Below the pieces are notes generated by a model, which did no database searches, was not told where the DNA came from, and saw only the letters and a program-made list of their open reading frames with translations. DNA of 64,000 nucleotides from NCBI RefSeq assembly GCF_947507565.1, contig NC_089191.1, positions 930,001-994,000 on the forward strand, written 5' to 3'. This document shows, piece after piece, positions 1 to 12,652 of the stretch (the stretch's first letter is position 1; each line of letters begins with the position of its first letter). Source of the stretch: Oscarella lobularis. Its lineage: Eukaryota; Porifera; Homoscleromorpha; Homosclerophorida; Oscarellidae. The position numbers and the translations under genes were made by a program.

Positions 1-1739
1 ATTCGACCGTGCAACTATTCCTCCATACTCGATACGTGCATTCGCACTCTGCACGCACTGCGCGACGATCTGATCAAGTACGCGCTCTCGGAAAAGTGGG
101 CCGCAACTCTGAGCCTAACAGAGGCAGATAAAATGGGCGGGACCTATTTCCGGCTATTTGAACTAGCACTAAAAAGCGGAAAAACCTGGCTGACAGAAGC
201 CGATCTAAAAGACTCCTTTCTATTATCTGCACGCCTACAACTTCATCCATTAGTCCAATATCTAAATCTATTAGAAATCGACTTCGACGCGCAAACGCTG
301 AGCCACGTGTTTCTCGAGGCGGTCATTAATCAAAACGAAATCATTTTTAAAATCGCGTCACAACGTCTACGTGCGAATGACGTCAGAATCGCGTTGACGA
401 TGCGATTGGGCAGATATTCGCCTATGCAATTGGCCTATCTACAGTGTCACTATCCGCCCAATTCGTGCCTCATGCTCGACTCATTCAGAGATTATGTAAA
501 ACGCGATGACGATGACGGAGAGAGACACGTTCGCGATTCTCTTGCCATCTATCGTCCCGCCACTGGAGACTCGTATGATTACTATTACGATACGGGAGGG
601 TGGAGGCGCGATTCTCGAGAAAACATCTCCAATAATTGCGATCTCCCGAATGTTCTCGTCGACGATTTAACACGGGAAAAATTTCTATCTGATTTTGTCG
701 ATCTTAGGTTAAAATAAAATAGTGCTTTCTAATTAATTAATTAATTATCGTGGCTTCTCCCTTAGCTGTCCATTTATAATGCGAGACGTGGGAAACACGT
801 GGCATCTGAAGGAGACCCTTCGAAGGGAGTCTCTCTTGAACGAACATCGGGACGTCGATCTTTTGGTAGACAAAAAAATCATTTACATACAACTTTGATT
901 TTTTTCTTCTTTCTAATACAGGTGGGCTACATTCCCTATGGCGAAGTTTTCGGCGAATTCAACGGGTACGCGACGGTCGGCGAATACGTCGACTATATGG
1001 ATCGAATAGCCGAGGGAAACGAAAGCGATAACGTTCCTTTGTACGTCTTTGATAGCGGCGTACTGGAGAGTCGTTTCGTTAGGAAAAATCAATACTCTTT
1101 GCCAGGCAAAGAATGAAAATTTTTTGGGGGGAGGGGAAGGGATTTCGATGTATCGTTTTTTAGACGCTTTCGATGTATGGAAAGATCGCGATCAGTATCA
1201 TCAATTCATCTTGGGAGCCCCAGGTGACAGATTACCCAAATATTATGTATCTAATAGTGTAATGTCAGGGTCTGGGGCCCCTTTTCATTTTCACTGTCCC
1301 GCAGTAAACGTCGTTATTTATGGCAGAAAAAGGTACAGAAATCTCTTCCCTTTCAGACTAGTCTAAAAGTGCTTTTTGATTTTTCTCACAGATGGTTTCT
1401 CTACCCGCCCGGATTATCGCACTACAGCAAAATTCATCCTCAACACTGGCTCGCTAATACGTACCCCAACGTAAGAAAAAATAAAGTCAGAAGTCACATG
1501 ATTGTACAATCAATCATATATATATATATATATAATGATATGTACAACATGTGACTTCTGACAGTAACTATGGGTAATTATTATCCTTTTTTCTCTTGTA
1601 GGCTAAGGAAGGTTTGATTGAGTGCACTCAGCATCCTGGCGATCTTCTCTTCGTTCCGTCGCGCTGGTCTCACAGCGTTCTCAACGTCGACGAAGTGACG
1701 GGAATTGCCGTGGAATTCGAGTGCAATCAAAATCAATAA
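1..1739 (+). CDS. JMJD8: JMJD8-like JmjC-domain protein, 5' partial, with an unexplained N-terminal extension
   Basis: Seven exons can be read: 1-707, 766-865, 922-about 1067, about 1163-1223, 1269-1332, 1392-1470 and 1602-1739. Joined, the last part reads as JMJD8: GAPFHFH, then VVIYGRKRWFLYPP, then RWSHSVLN near the C-terminus. JMJD8 is a JmjC-fold protein reported in the ER lumen. As I recall human JMJD8, the usual HxD/E iron motif is HxH there too, so classic 2-oxoglutarate oxygenase activity is doubtful. Exon 1 is open from base 1 and adds more than 150 residues of unrecognised, roughly helical sequence (LEAVINQNEIIFKIASQRLR) before the JMJD8-like start near GGWRRDS. No signal peptide is visible at that junction. 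The donor of exon 3 is weak. The family call is firm; the extension could be a fusion or a second gene. Confidence 0.8.
1486..1562. repeat. Small inverted repeat in a JMJD8 intron
   Basis: GTCAGAAGTCACATG at 1486-1500 is repeated exactly as its reverse complement at 1548-1562. The loop is an (AT)n-rich stretch, and GTAC on both sides extends the pairing. It looks like a tiny hairpin or the remnant of a foldback MITE. No function is implied. Confidence 0.75.
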
Positions 1740-1921
1740 ATTCACGCGCGCGCAGAACGAGAGAGATAAAACAGAAAAGCGACAGAGAAAAACACGCGGT
1801 TCGGTTTGGGGTTGGGTGGAGGTGGAGGGGGAGGGAACTAAAAACCAGCAAACAGACGAGAGAGAAAAACAAGAGATAGACGAAAACGTACGGTCCATAA
1901 TCCACGTGACATTGAATACTC

Positions 1922-3707
1922 TCAATGCCATCCCACGACGGAACTTTCCAAAAAGGCGACCAAAGCAATGCTAAAGATGTAGAGCGCCCCAACGATAAAT
2001 CCGTACCAAACCTAAAATAAATTAAAAATTTATTTCATTAATTAATTTATTTATTGTTGGGGGCACTTTGTAGGTTTTTCTGTATCCAATTATACCCACG
2101 GCCCATTGGATGAGAAGAATCACAGTCACTTCTACAAATAGAATAAATAAATAAATAAATATGTAAATATTTTCGTGATTAAGGTCGACCAGCTGAGTAT
2201 TCCCAATCGAGTCTCCTGAAGTAGACTAGAGCCATGAAGATGGCAAGACACAGTGTATTGTTCATCGTAGCAGCACCATAAAGCTACAAGTTAATAAAAT
2301 GCTAATCTATTAGTTGAGGAGAGAGACGCACCTGAGAATAGGTCATCGATATGTTGACTCGTCTTCGTTTCATTGCAAAGATGAGAGAGGAAACGAGTTC
2401 CGAGGCGTTGGAGCAAATAGGCGTGACAACAAATGACACATAGAATGCTTTTTTTTAATTAAGAAAAAATTAGGGAGACAGCTCATATAGACAATGAACA
2501 TTTCGGATCGTACCTCTGATGGGAAGATAGGAATGATTACTGCTATCCGTCATCGCCGTCAGAACGTCGCACATCGGATCGGAAAAGACGACAACCTTAA
2601 TTATTATATTTATTTATTTATTTATTTATCTATATTCATTTATTATTTTACCACGGCGAGTCCAATTGTGAGCTGAAGAAACGATTTCACGGCTATAATC
2701 GCTTTGGACTCTTCCCCCTCCTTCCGAAAACATAAAAATGACGTCATAACAATATCACTTTTTTATGTATACCTCTTTGTCGTCGTCCTTCTCCTTCTCC
2801 TTCGGCTCGGACTCCTCCGATTCCTGTATGTCCGGCTTGGGCGCCGATCCTCTCACTTTCCACGCGCTATAGTATTTCTTCTGGAGCCCGCTCTTCTTTT
2901 CCTCGCTCGCAACGAGAGGAGACTTCTCCCCGCCGCTGCCGCCGTCCGGCGACGTCGACGATCTCGACTCGAACGCTCGACTGCTCGTCATTGCGTAGAG
3001 ACGGGCGGCGACGCGTCGCAACAACCTGGAAACACACACGTGACCAAACAAAAAATAATTAATTTATTTATTTTTTATTAATCACATTTCTTTTCGATGT
3101 TTCTCGGCTCTCCTTTCAGCCGAACGAGAATCGTAGAGCTAAGGCAATTCAATAAGTGGAATTAGGCTTCTTTATTTCGTACGCCTTACCTGCCATCCCA
3201 TGTAAACGAAGAGCCCAATAATGCAGAACACCATCGTTGCCATGGCAGACTGCCTCACATAGGGAGGGTCCGCAAAGGGTGGAGCAGTCACAATAGTCAC
3301 ATTAGAATAATTAGATGTCGGCGGCGCTGACGTTGACTTTGGCTTTGTGGGTCCAAAATGCCACACAGACCCTTGGATGATTCTTCAAAAGAAAAAAAAA
3401 AAGGAAGAAGAAATCAAAGAGAATCAAGCCAACCACAACTACTCACAAATACGGCAAAGACGTAGCAATCATCATTATGATTCCATTCAAGACGTCCGGT
3501 AGAAGAGTGATGCCCTGAGGAAAAATTTAAGACTAATTATCTATTGGATCGCGTGTCACGTGTGAAGTGCCTGTTTCGTTGAACTGAATTTTCCCATTCC
3601 CGTTCCGTCCTTTGCCTCGCCGTTGGGTCCGATGTCGCAGCGTCCTAGCAACAGGCTTCCCAACCACGGCAACGTCAACAACATGATCGTGCTCCCAGCC
3701 AATGTAC

Positions 3708-3754
<47 letters not shown>

Positions 3755-4473
3755 ATATGTATTCAATTATTAGCAAAGCGCAATACCCCATTCCCACTTG
3801 AAGACTACTCTGGGCGTCGCTTTGCGATCCCGTCGCCCCGGATACGACGATGATGGCGGCATCGGGGACGGCTCCCAATAGAGGAAGTATCAATCCGCCT
3901 TTGACAAAAACGGATGTCACCCGTCAACACTCTTAATTAATCGAATTAGAAATCACCAATCAGAGGAGCGGGAAGACCTAGATCGAGTAACAACTCGGCG
4001 CCGTCTAGAAAAGAATTCTCTACTACTAACGCGTTTCACGTGACTAACAATTATATATATACCCGATATAAGTTTAGCGGCAACGCCTAGGAGAATTCCG
4101 TAAAAAATCATGAGAACAATGTTGCCCCAGACCTAAGGAATCAACATAAGCCACGCCCAACACATCCGGCGTCCTCCCGCCCTCCCTTCCTTCCCCTCTC
4201 CTCCCTTCCTCACCGTATGCGAGCACGGAAGCAATCTGTTTAGGCAGTGACCCGGACCCTCAGTCGGCGTCTAATATATAAAATGACGCGAATAGGCGAC
4301 AGGGGGCCCCCCATTGCGGTCACCGATGTTGTATTGGGAATGACCGTTGTAGCCATCGCCGTCGTCGGCGTCGCCGTCGTCGTGTTTGCCATCGGCGCTT
4401 GCGAGGCGAGTCGGACGAAGGCGAGGCACGCGGCGACGGGGAGAACGAGGCGGAGGAACGGCGAGCGGGCCAT
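1922..4473 (-). CDS. CaCA-superfamily cation (Na+/Ca2+ or Ca2+/H+ type) exchanger
   Basis: A multi-exon membrane transporter. It begins with a hydrophobic signal-like segment (MARSPFLRLVLPVAACLAF) and a Thr-rich stretch. The first alpha-repeat region follows, with GVAAKLISDGAELLLDLGLP and GGLILPLLGAVPDAAIIVVS. A second hydrophobic half carries SFVVTPICSNASELVSSL, the acidic/Asn-containing motif of the second ion-binding repeat. Between them lies a charged cytosolic loop with a KEKEKDDDKE tract. A short exon near 3073-3140 is needed to keep frame into that loop. The protein ends with SSVVGWH and a TGA at 1922-1924. One intron appears to use a GC donor (3569-3570). The family is known to swap Ca2+ for Na+ or H+ across membranes; the exact ions and membrane cannot be read from sequence. 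The start lies about 260 bp from TMEM65, divergently arranged. Confidence 0.85.
3711..3757. repeat. (AAAT)n microsatellite in an exchanger intron
   Basis: About eleven uninterrupted AAAT units lie inside an intron of the exchanger gene. Similar AAAT and TTAA runs recur in many introns of this window. Confidence 0.9.
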
Positions 4474-4730
4474 TTTTTATCACCGGTTCCTGTTCTGGCT
4501 CAATGCGCATGCGTACGTTTCTTTCTCTAATCTAAAACCTCAACTAAAGCTCGCTGTTGACGTGCGGTCGTTGTTTCTTCTCGTTTTGTGCATTCGAATA
4601 TACGCGCCCTGTCGCGGTTTGCACGGAGTTGGCGCTTAGAAAAAGAAATAACCACAAGATGTCGACTGCGCGCGCTACGTGACGTTGCACGATCGTAGTT
4701 CGCGTTCCAACCGCTTCGCCGTTTCTCTTA
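4474..4730. promoter_or_regulatory. Divergent intergenic region between the exchanger and TMEM65
   Basis: The two start codons are about 260 bp apart and point away from each other, so this stretch must hold both promoters. I see no TATA box. It is GC-rich near the exchanger start. Confidence 0.5.
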
Positions 4731-5749
4731 ATGCTTGCAGCGACGCGATTATTCACTCGGCAGATTCGTTTGCGAGTTCGCATTCGAGAAAGAAGCGGCT
4801 GGACTCGCGAAAAGGCGGCAGCCTTTGCCCGGCAATTGGACGCGCCCGATCGGCGCGCGCTACAGGAGGCTCTAAACGCCAACAGGTTCAATGATGATGC
4901 ATTCACTTTCACTCTCCGCGATCACCGCGATTACGTGAATGAAGTCCTATCCCGATATCCCGTATAGAGATTACTCCAATAAAGTGCCACGTGTTATTGT
5001 AATTCGCCTCTTCAAATTAAATATGCTAATATATTTTGTAAACGTGCAGTTTGGCCTATCAGCGCACGTCTGAGTCCGACGTCACGCCTTCCACGCGGCA
5101 ACTAGTCAAATGTAGAGTTTCTTATTCGTTTTCATGGTAATAGTCAAAGTGACGTGCATAGGGGGAACCATTTGCGGAATTCCGTTTGTCGGTTTTGGCC
5201 TGATCGACAACTGCATAATGATTACAGCGGTGCGCAGACGAGAATATAAAAAAATCAGTTTTTTACCCACATATATTATAGGGCGAATATATCGATATGA
5301 CTATTGGTGCTAGACTGGGAATATCAACGATGGCAGGTCAGTAGCAAATAAAAAAGAACCGAAATGTAAAAGTAACTCGTACGTCTCGTCTCTCTAAGCT
5401 GCTGCCCTAGGAAACATGGTGTCCGATGTGTCAGGACTGGGGTGGTACAATAATATACGTATCTCGACTAAATAACGGTCTTTGCCTTTCTAGCTTAGCG
5501 GGATTCATTGAGACCTTCTCGTCAAAGATTGCTGATCGAACGCCAAAACTGTCGTCACAGCAAGTCCAAATGCGAAAAAGTCGCATAGCAGCCTTCCTCG
5601 TAAACACAAATACAGAGTAGAGTTCGCTCTCAATACAATACCCCCCTCATTCTCTACAGGGTCGCATTATCGGTGTTTGCCTCGGATGCACCCTCGGAAT
5701 GTTTCCCCTACTACTAATGCCATCGAAAGAAAACGCAGACACAGACTGA
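4731..5749 (+). CDS. TMEM65: TMEM65, mitochondrial inner-membrane protein
   Basis: Seven exons: 4731-4961, 5063-5111, 5144-5229, 5282-5336, 5399-5441, 5494-5599 and 5660-5749. The joined protein carries the TMEM65 core: GIPFVGFGLIDNCIMITAG, EYIDMTIGARLGISTMAAAA, LGNMVSDVSGLGLAGFIE and the C-terminal GVCLGCTLGMFPLLL. The N-terminus (MLAATRLFTRQIRLRVRIRE) is basic and amphipathic, consistent with mitochondrial import. A FARQLDAPDRRALQEAL helix follows, resembling the start of other TMEM65 proteins. TMEM65 is linked to mitochondrial sodium/calcium handling and respiration. Its placement next to a cation exchanger may be coincidence. Core exons are certain; exon 1 is assigned by phase and by this helix. 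Confidence 0.88.
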
Positions 5750-5818
5750 CCATTCTATATAGATAGTATACGTATATGTATAAGGAGTTTTTTTTCCCCC
5801 CTTTTTTTTGGTCTCATA

Positions 5819-8312
5819 TTACTGGAGCTTTTCTCGCCAGACGAACTGCGCGTACTCGCTTACCATGGCGCAAAAGGCGATGTAGTTGACGTCGTCCTTG
5901 CCGCCGACTCGCACGTCGAATCGCTTGTAGAGCACCTTGAACTCGTGTTCGCTCACCAACGAGCCCAATTCGAGTTCGCCGAGAACGCGACGGAATTGGG
6001 AGCGCGACACGCTGCCCATGTGAACGCGATCGTAGTCCGCGAACAGGGGCGTGATTTGAATGTTGCGCACTCGAACCTACGAAAGGGATCGATGATACCA
6101 ATTAGGATTTATCTTATATATTTTGACTCTTTTACGCGTTCTGCCAAGCGATGAACGGTGAGATCGAGAGTCGCCTCTTCCTGCGGCGTCAACGCGTTCT
6201 GATCGACTTCGTGCGGCGGAACGAAGGGGTGAACGGCGAGCGTGGGAGCCTTTTCTAAGTCTGCATGGAAAAAGTACTTGTATGTTTAAATTATTTAAAC
6301 GGTCTATGGAGATAAGTTGACTATAGGAAAGTGCACTTATGAAAGGTGAAAGGGGGTCTCATTATTATTATTAATACAATCTACCTTTTGTCGTGAAAAC
6401 GGCTTCGACGTCATCAGAAAATTTCAAATACTCGACGTAATCCTTATCTTTGGAGTACTCATATCTGAATTTTTTCCGAGAAATTTATTCAAAATTCTCC
6501 TCCCCCCTTTCCCTTCACTTACTTTTCAATGAGAGCGTTCACTTCGGCGGGCTTCAGACCGAACGCGCACAGATCGAGCGCTCGCGGAAACGTCGTCTTG
6601 AGCATGCGACCCGTTTTCAGGCTGTCGTAGTCGCGCATGAACTCGAGCACGCGAATGCGTTCCCTAGTCACTTTCGTCTTGATTTTCGTCATCACCTGCT
6701 CGACGTCGACGAGAGGATCAGAAGATACGGATTTCGATTTCGACAGCTAAAAATGATCATATATTATGGGAAATCCCTTTGGGTGTAAACGTTTGTCGGC
6801 CTTACTTGGAGCGATTTTAACGTTTCTACGTATTTTGGATACTTTGGCTCTTCCTTGACGGTCGGTTCGACGTCTTTTAAGAAATCGATGTAATTGACTC
6901 CCACGTCATCGGAGTATTTCTTAAGAATAGCCTAGACGTAGGAGACCCCCCTTTCTAATTTCCCCCCTTAGATGCTTCAGTGCCCACTTACAAGCATCTC
7001 TTCGTCGCTCGTAGAAAGGCTAAGAAAGGACATGCACTGGCGAAATTGCTTTGACGTCACATAGCCGTTATTGTGTCTATAAGAGTATAGAGTCTTACGA
7101 TGCAGGGTCTCTATATGTAGACAGTCACTTTGTCACTGTACTGGTATATAGTTCTATGTATGAGATCCTAATAAACTATTGTCTCTTCGGTCTCTATATG
7201 ATTTCTACAGAAGATCCTCTCTATTTCGCCTTAGCCTTTATCTCCTCACCTATCAAAGTCTTGAAAGCACGGTTTGGCGAGAATTCTTCTCTGAGCAAGT
7301 CGTTCCTTTATCCAAAATATCGCTCCATCGACGAGAGCCTTGTCCTCCTCACTAGCAAGATCCCAATCGAAGGCGCCCGCCTTGGGAACGACGAACGAAT
7401 CGAGCGGCGCCACGACCCGCGTGGGCGTCGCTTCCAAATTCGCCTCGGTAAAAACTGCACGCATAATTAATTAATTAATTAATTAATTACCTACTTTATT
7501 AATTATCGACTCTACCGGAATCGACGTCGTCGACGAACTTTTTCCACAGAACGCCGCGACGAATTTTCGAACTGCGATATCGCGAGGCGAGACTGTTGAA
7601 ATCTCGCGACGACATTCCCCTGAAGCCCATCGCATCGAGACTCTAAACTACACATAAAAGGTCTCTGTAATTATTTAATTGAAATATTCTACCTGTCGAA
7701 AGTGGTTTTCCGTAATGGAACCGGTGCGAAGTAAGTCAAAGTCACGAAAAAATTCAGTCACCTGAAACAAAGAAATAATTCATTGATTGCCTATTTTTTA
7801 ACTTTCCTTTTCTCTCACCCGAATTCTATTCACTTTGACGTGATATCTGATTTTGTCTAAGAATTTTTCAAGGTCGGGTTCATCGTTCACTTCCAGGGCG
7901 CTTCCGTCTCTCAAAGGAGGCGTCACACTTGGGGAAAATTTATTAGAAAAGCTCTCCTTCTTATATACGAGACTCTTACGATGGCTCATACGTTGATTCA
8001 ACCACTTGACCCGTGTACTCTTTTATATATAAGTACATACGATTAGAGAAGAGTTCCACGTGACGTACCTGAATCTATTGCTTGAATGAAGGCGGAATAA
8101 TTGACGTCGCCGCTGTTCCGATGTTCAAATTTGCGACAAATCAACTGGAAGAATCGTCTAATCAATATCATTAATTTTAATAATGAGATTTCAAACCTTA
8201 ACGTCTTCTTGGGGAACGTTCAGCTGATTGGAGTCGAGTATTCGAGCGAACTGCGTCTTCGTGACGCCGCGCGTATAGCCCTTACCCTAAAGCAAAACAA
8301 TCAAAAACAAAC

Positions 8313-8359
<47 letters not shown>

Positions 8360-10186
8360 TCATTAGTTTACCCGATCGAAATCCTTGAAAAACGGATACA
8401 GAAGCAGACGCCGTTTCTTCACCGTATCCCCAACGTAGGCCAAAACGTCATCGAGACGCGCCTCTTCGACCGGACTAAGCCGATTAGGACCCTATAAGAA
8501 AAAAACAACAACACATAAATGAAAACAAATAAATATATAAGACATAATCGTACCCATGCGAGCGTTCCCTTCAACGGTCGCACGACAACCTGCGTCGGTC
8601 GTTTCTCCAAATCGGCTTCATTGAAAGCGTTTTCCATCACGTGACAAAAGTCCCTATATCGAACGCGTCCGTCGCCCGTTCCGTACGCGTCGACGAGCGT
8701 CTGAACGCGATCGCGACTCAGCGTCGACGTTTTGCCGCGAAAGCAGAGCGATAGGCCGCAGGCGAATTGATTCTCGGTGACGAGACCGCTGCGAAGTTTG
8801 TCGTGATCCTGAAAGAATTCCGTCGTGCGAATGCCGTGCTTGTACACGATCACTTTCAGTTCGTCCAATAGGGACGTCAAATCGAAATCGCCGTCGTCGC
8901 CGGTTCGTCGACCGGACTACGGTAAAGGATTATTGTCTCAGATGAAATATATGATATATTACCTTTGATTGGGACTGGGAGTGTCTACTCATTTCCCTAT
9001 TGGCTGCACTGGCGTCGTCTAAGGTACATATACATATATGATTATTATTATTATTATACGGTAGTCCCCCTCCCGTAAGCGACCATCTGGCTCTAGTGTA
9101 TTCTAAAGGGATGAGTTGCTCTTTTGCAGAAGGGGTCTGGGTTACAGTCAGAGGGCCTGAGGCGTGAGTCTACTACACTACATTTTCTTCTCAGGGTCAC
9201 GTAATGCGGTCGTTCAAAGTAGAGACTATTATTTATGTGTGATTAATTTACCTTTCGTCGCGACGTCCTTGTGAAATTTCAAGAAGTTGTACAACTTTGT
9301 GCTCGGATCTTCGTATCGTTTTGCCAAGAGAAGGAGCTCGCTTTCTCCCAAGCCAATTGGACCGGGAAAACTACGAAGAAACTGGAACATTTTTTTAATT
9401 AAAACTCTCCCAACTTGAAGTTTATGATTGGGAACTCGCCTGGTCTCTCGTTACCAAGCCAACGTGATGATAGTCAAAATCTTCGTAGCAATCTTTCACG
9501 CTAATAGCTCGATACTAAGAGAAAATCAATATTAATTAATTAATAATTAATTAATTAATTAAACCTTGCAAAACTGATGACATTGAGCGAGAATTTCTTC
9601 CGTCACATGCCACTCCTCTTCGCTCAGATTCGAACCAGTTATATCAGCGCTAATAATTTATAATTAAATTACTTAATTAATTCGTTATTTTTAACCTTTG
9701 GTTTGACAATTGCGCGTCCGGTTTATCGTCAAGCAAATTAGGATCAAACCCTTTTAATTAATTTATTTATTGCGAAGGCACGTGCGTACGATTTTCGAAT
9801 TGTTTTCGTACCTATGTCGACTGCGTCGGAAAATCGACGATAATTGACCATTCCGTCGCCTTTCATATCGAACTCGGCGACGAGCGCGGCGAATTCGTTC
9901 GAATCGAGTCGAATACCGAAGTGCTGGTTCAAACATCGAAGAAATTGATCGCCTGAAAGCGAGAACGTAAGCGAGAACCGAAGAGCGATAGATTAGGAGC
10001 TCGTACGCGTCACGTAGCCGCGTCGAAGTCGATCGAAGTCCTTGAAAAATTCGTTTACGCGCACGCGTTTGTTTTTCGCCGCCGAGCGAACTTTCGTTAC
10101 GACTTGGCGAGCGCTTACGATCGACGCCTGCAAGTTGCGATCATTCGGTGGACGGAGAAACCGGCGTTTCGAAGAGGCTTACCATG
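5819..10186 (-). CDS. Long multi-EF-hand protein (EFCAB6-like), about eight repeated modules
   Basis: About twenty short exons encode tandem modules. Most hold a helix, a TEFFRDFD-like element, a GYVTRDQF-like EF-hand half and a VNYRRFSD-like second half, joined by linkers such as ADLEKRPTQVVVRPLKGTLAW and ANLEATPTRVVAPL. Many EF loops lack the full DxDxD set, so several modules are probably structural rather than calcium-binding. The ATG (10184-10186) is the last codon of exon 1 and is followed at once by GTAAGC; the next exon resumes in phase with ASIVSARQVV. The exon at 8990-9010 joins the upper and lower halves in frame, so I read one gene rather than two. An intron near 9438 uses a GC donor. 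The architecture resembles EFCAB6 and other axonemal EF-hand proteins; true orthology is uncertain. TAA at 5819-5821. Confidence 0.75.
8313..8357. repeat. (AAT)n microsatellite
   Basis: About fifteen AAT units inside an intron of the multi-EF-hand gene. Confidence 0.9.
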
Positions 10187-10281
10187 AGGATCGAGTAGTC
10201 TTTGTGTCGCGTTGCGCGTTGCTATGATGCGATGTGACGTTTATTGTTACGGAACGTAGTAACAGTGAGCATGAAAAAAAT

Positions 10282-10682
10282 CTATACATGTAGCGCTAAT
10301 AACGATCTTTGCCTATCGGAAGTAGGGAGTCTAAAGCCCTAAATCGCAACGCTAGATGGCAATAGGAAAATAATAAATAACATACCTTTCGCCATATACA
10401 TCTTCATAAAACTTGACCTATATAAATTATTCAATAATAGATGAGAAATTTTCCTTCTTTACCTTCCATTCTGGTTCTGATTTGGCTGCGAGAGCGTTCT
10501 CCAGATCTCGTTCCCTTCTCATCGACGAGGTCAGTTCGCCTGAAACGACAAGAGAGAGTATTTATTATTTATTTATTTATTTCAATTCCCATGATTCTCT
10601 ATTTCTAACCCGCTTGCAGTCGATCTTGCCAGACGTTTAGAGCAGCATTAAAATGACTATTCGTAAAAGCATCGTCGGACAT
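10282..10682 (-). CDS. Small predicted protein, possibly CFAP141-like (axonemal)
   Basis: Four short exons give a protein of roughly 75-80 residues starting MSDDAFTNSHFNAALNVWQD. It continues with an Arg/Glu-rich helix (SMRRERDLENALAAKSEPEW), VKFYEDVYGER, and a short tail ending LLALHV with TAG at 10282-10284. Phases agree at every junction: phase 1 after QAG, phase 0 after EWK, phase 2 after YGER. Size and layout (a Trp near residue 20, then an Arg-rich helix, an ALA-rich helix and a closing FY..R) recall CFAP141, a microtubule inner protein of cilia. That match is from memory and weak. The last exon is the least certain. The start of the multi-EF-hand gene lies about 100 bp downstream on the same strand. 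Confidence 0.4.
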
Positions 10683-11462
10683 GCTAAAAAATTCAATTAA
10701 CTCTTCTGTGATTTCCTTCTATTGTAGTATTGCCTTTGTGGGTCGTTTGATTGGTCGACTTTCGGCAGCATTTCCATCAACTTTTTTCGATCGGAAACGG
10801 TCAAAAGGTCGAAATTCTCTTTGCAAATGATTTTCTACGCGAACAAACGAAAGACGTAGAATGTTTACGAGGTCATAGAAAAAAATACAAACTTTCAAAT
10901 CAACGAAACTCATTATTGAATCGCAAGAGAACAAATCGAACTTGAAAACCGACTTCCTAACAACTTTCGAAGAAGGAAGAGAAGGAGAAGACGACTTGTC
11001 TACATATTACGTCAGCACATATGATATTTATTATTTATCCGTCTATGTACCTGGACGAACAGGTTTTGCGAGCGGTCTTGTCGGCTTAGACTGTAAGGTA
11101 GGTGCGCTAGTACCCGTATTCTATTATCTACAGTGGCTCTGTACTTTAGTCACGTGCTTCGATTTCGGTTTTTCTGCCACTTCGCCTATTTTCAATCTCT
11201 TTCGTTTCTGCCTCTTTCCGCTCACCGGGATACGCTCCAATTTTCTCAAATCGACTCGGACTACTAAGGGTTTCTTCTTTTCGGCGTCGCTTCGCTTCGA
11301 TTTCGCTTTTTTCGGCCCGATTTCCGGCATTCGGCCGTCGGAGCCTCCTGAATTGCGCCGAACAGAATTCCGCTCCGTTTTTCGACGAGCGGCAAACGCC
11401 AAAAAGTGATGTCTTGAAGCCTCCGGGCCGTCTGCCTGAGCGAATCCCCGTATAGTACAGTC
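10683..11462. other. 780 bp without a confident gene
   Basis: No convincing exon chain on either strand. On the minus strand a Lys/Arg-rich open frame at about 11124-11410 contains PLVVRVDLRKLERIP followed by a GTGAGC donor. That short motif recalls a conserved stretch of AF4/FMR2 (AFF) proteins, but no further AFF domain is visible. Weak minus-strand coding-like sequence also occurs at 10720-10880. The COMTD1 copy 1 promoter must lie here. Confidence 0.4.
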
Positions 11463-12418
<956 letters not shown>

Positions 12419-12461
12419 CGTTGTATTCGTTGCAATAACACGTGCGTGTCTGTCTGTCTCC

Positions 12462-12614
12462 TTTATTTGGGTGTTTGATACAAAGGAGCCCCCGCATAGG
12501 GCAAACGTATGGGTATGTGAGCAATAGGCGGGGCCTATAAAACACGGATCCCAACTGGGGTCTTGCAAAATTACTAGGGTAGGACGGTCTCATTAGAGAA
12601 GGTAACAGAGGACA
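12462..12614 (-). pseudogene. Duplicated 3' fragment of NAF1
   Basis: The sequence just downstream of COMTD1 copy 1 matches the last exon of NAF1 (15769-15910), including ARPQLGSVFYRP and the same 3' flank. A one-base loss in the G run (about 12533) breaks the frame after FYRP, and nothing upstream of this fragment is NAF1. It was carried along with the COMTD1 duplication and cannot encode NAF1. Confidence 0.85.
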
Positions 12615-12652
12615 ACTACACTCAAAATTTAAAAAAAGAAAATTACATGCAG

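Noticed and set aside
4271-4510. Minus-strand frame with DGDADDGDG, looking like a calcium-binding acidic repeat
   Set aside because: Out-of-frame reading of the exchanger's Thr-rich first exon.
8313-8357. Possible CRISPR-like or regulatory repeat array
   Set aside because: Simple AAT microsatellite without spacers in a eukaryotic intron.
8881-9240. Boundary between two separate EF-hand genes, because of an in-frame ATG at 8990-8992
   Set aside because: An acceptor just upstream keeps phase with the preceding exon (ATK to DDASAANREMS), supporting one gene.
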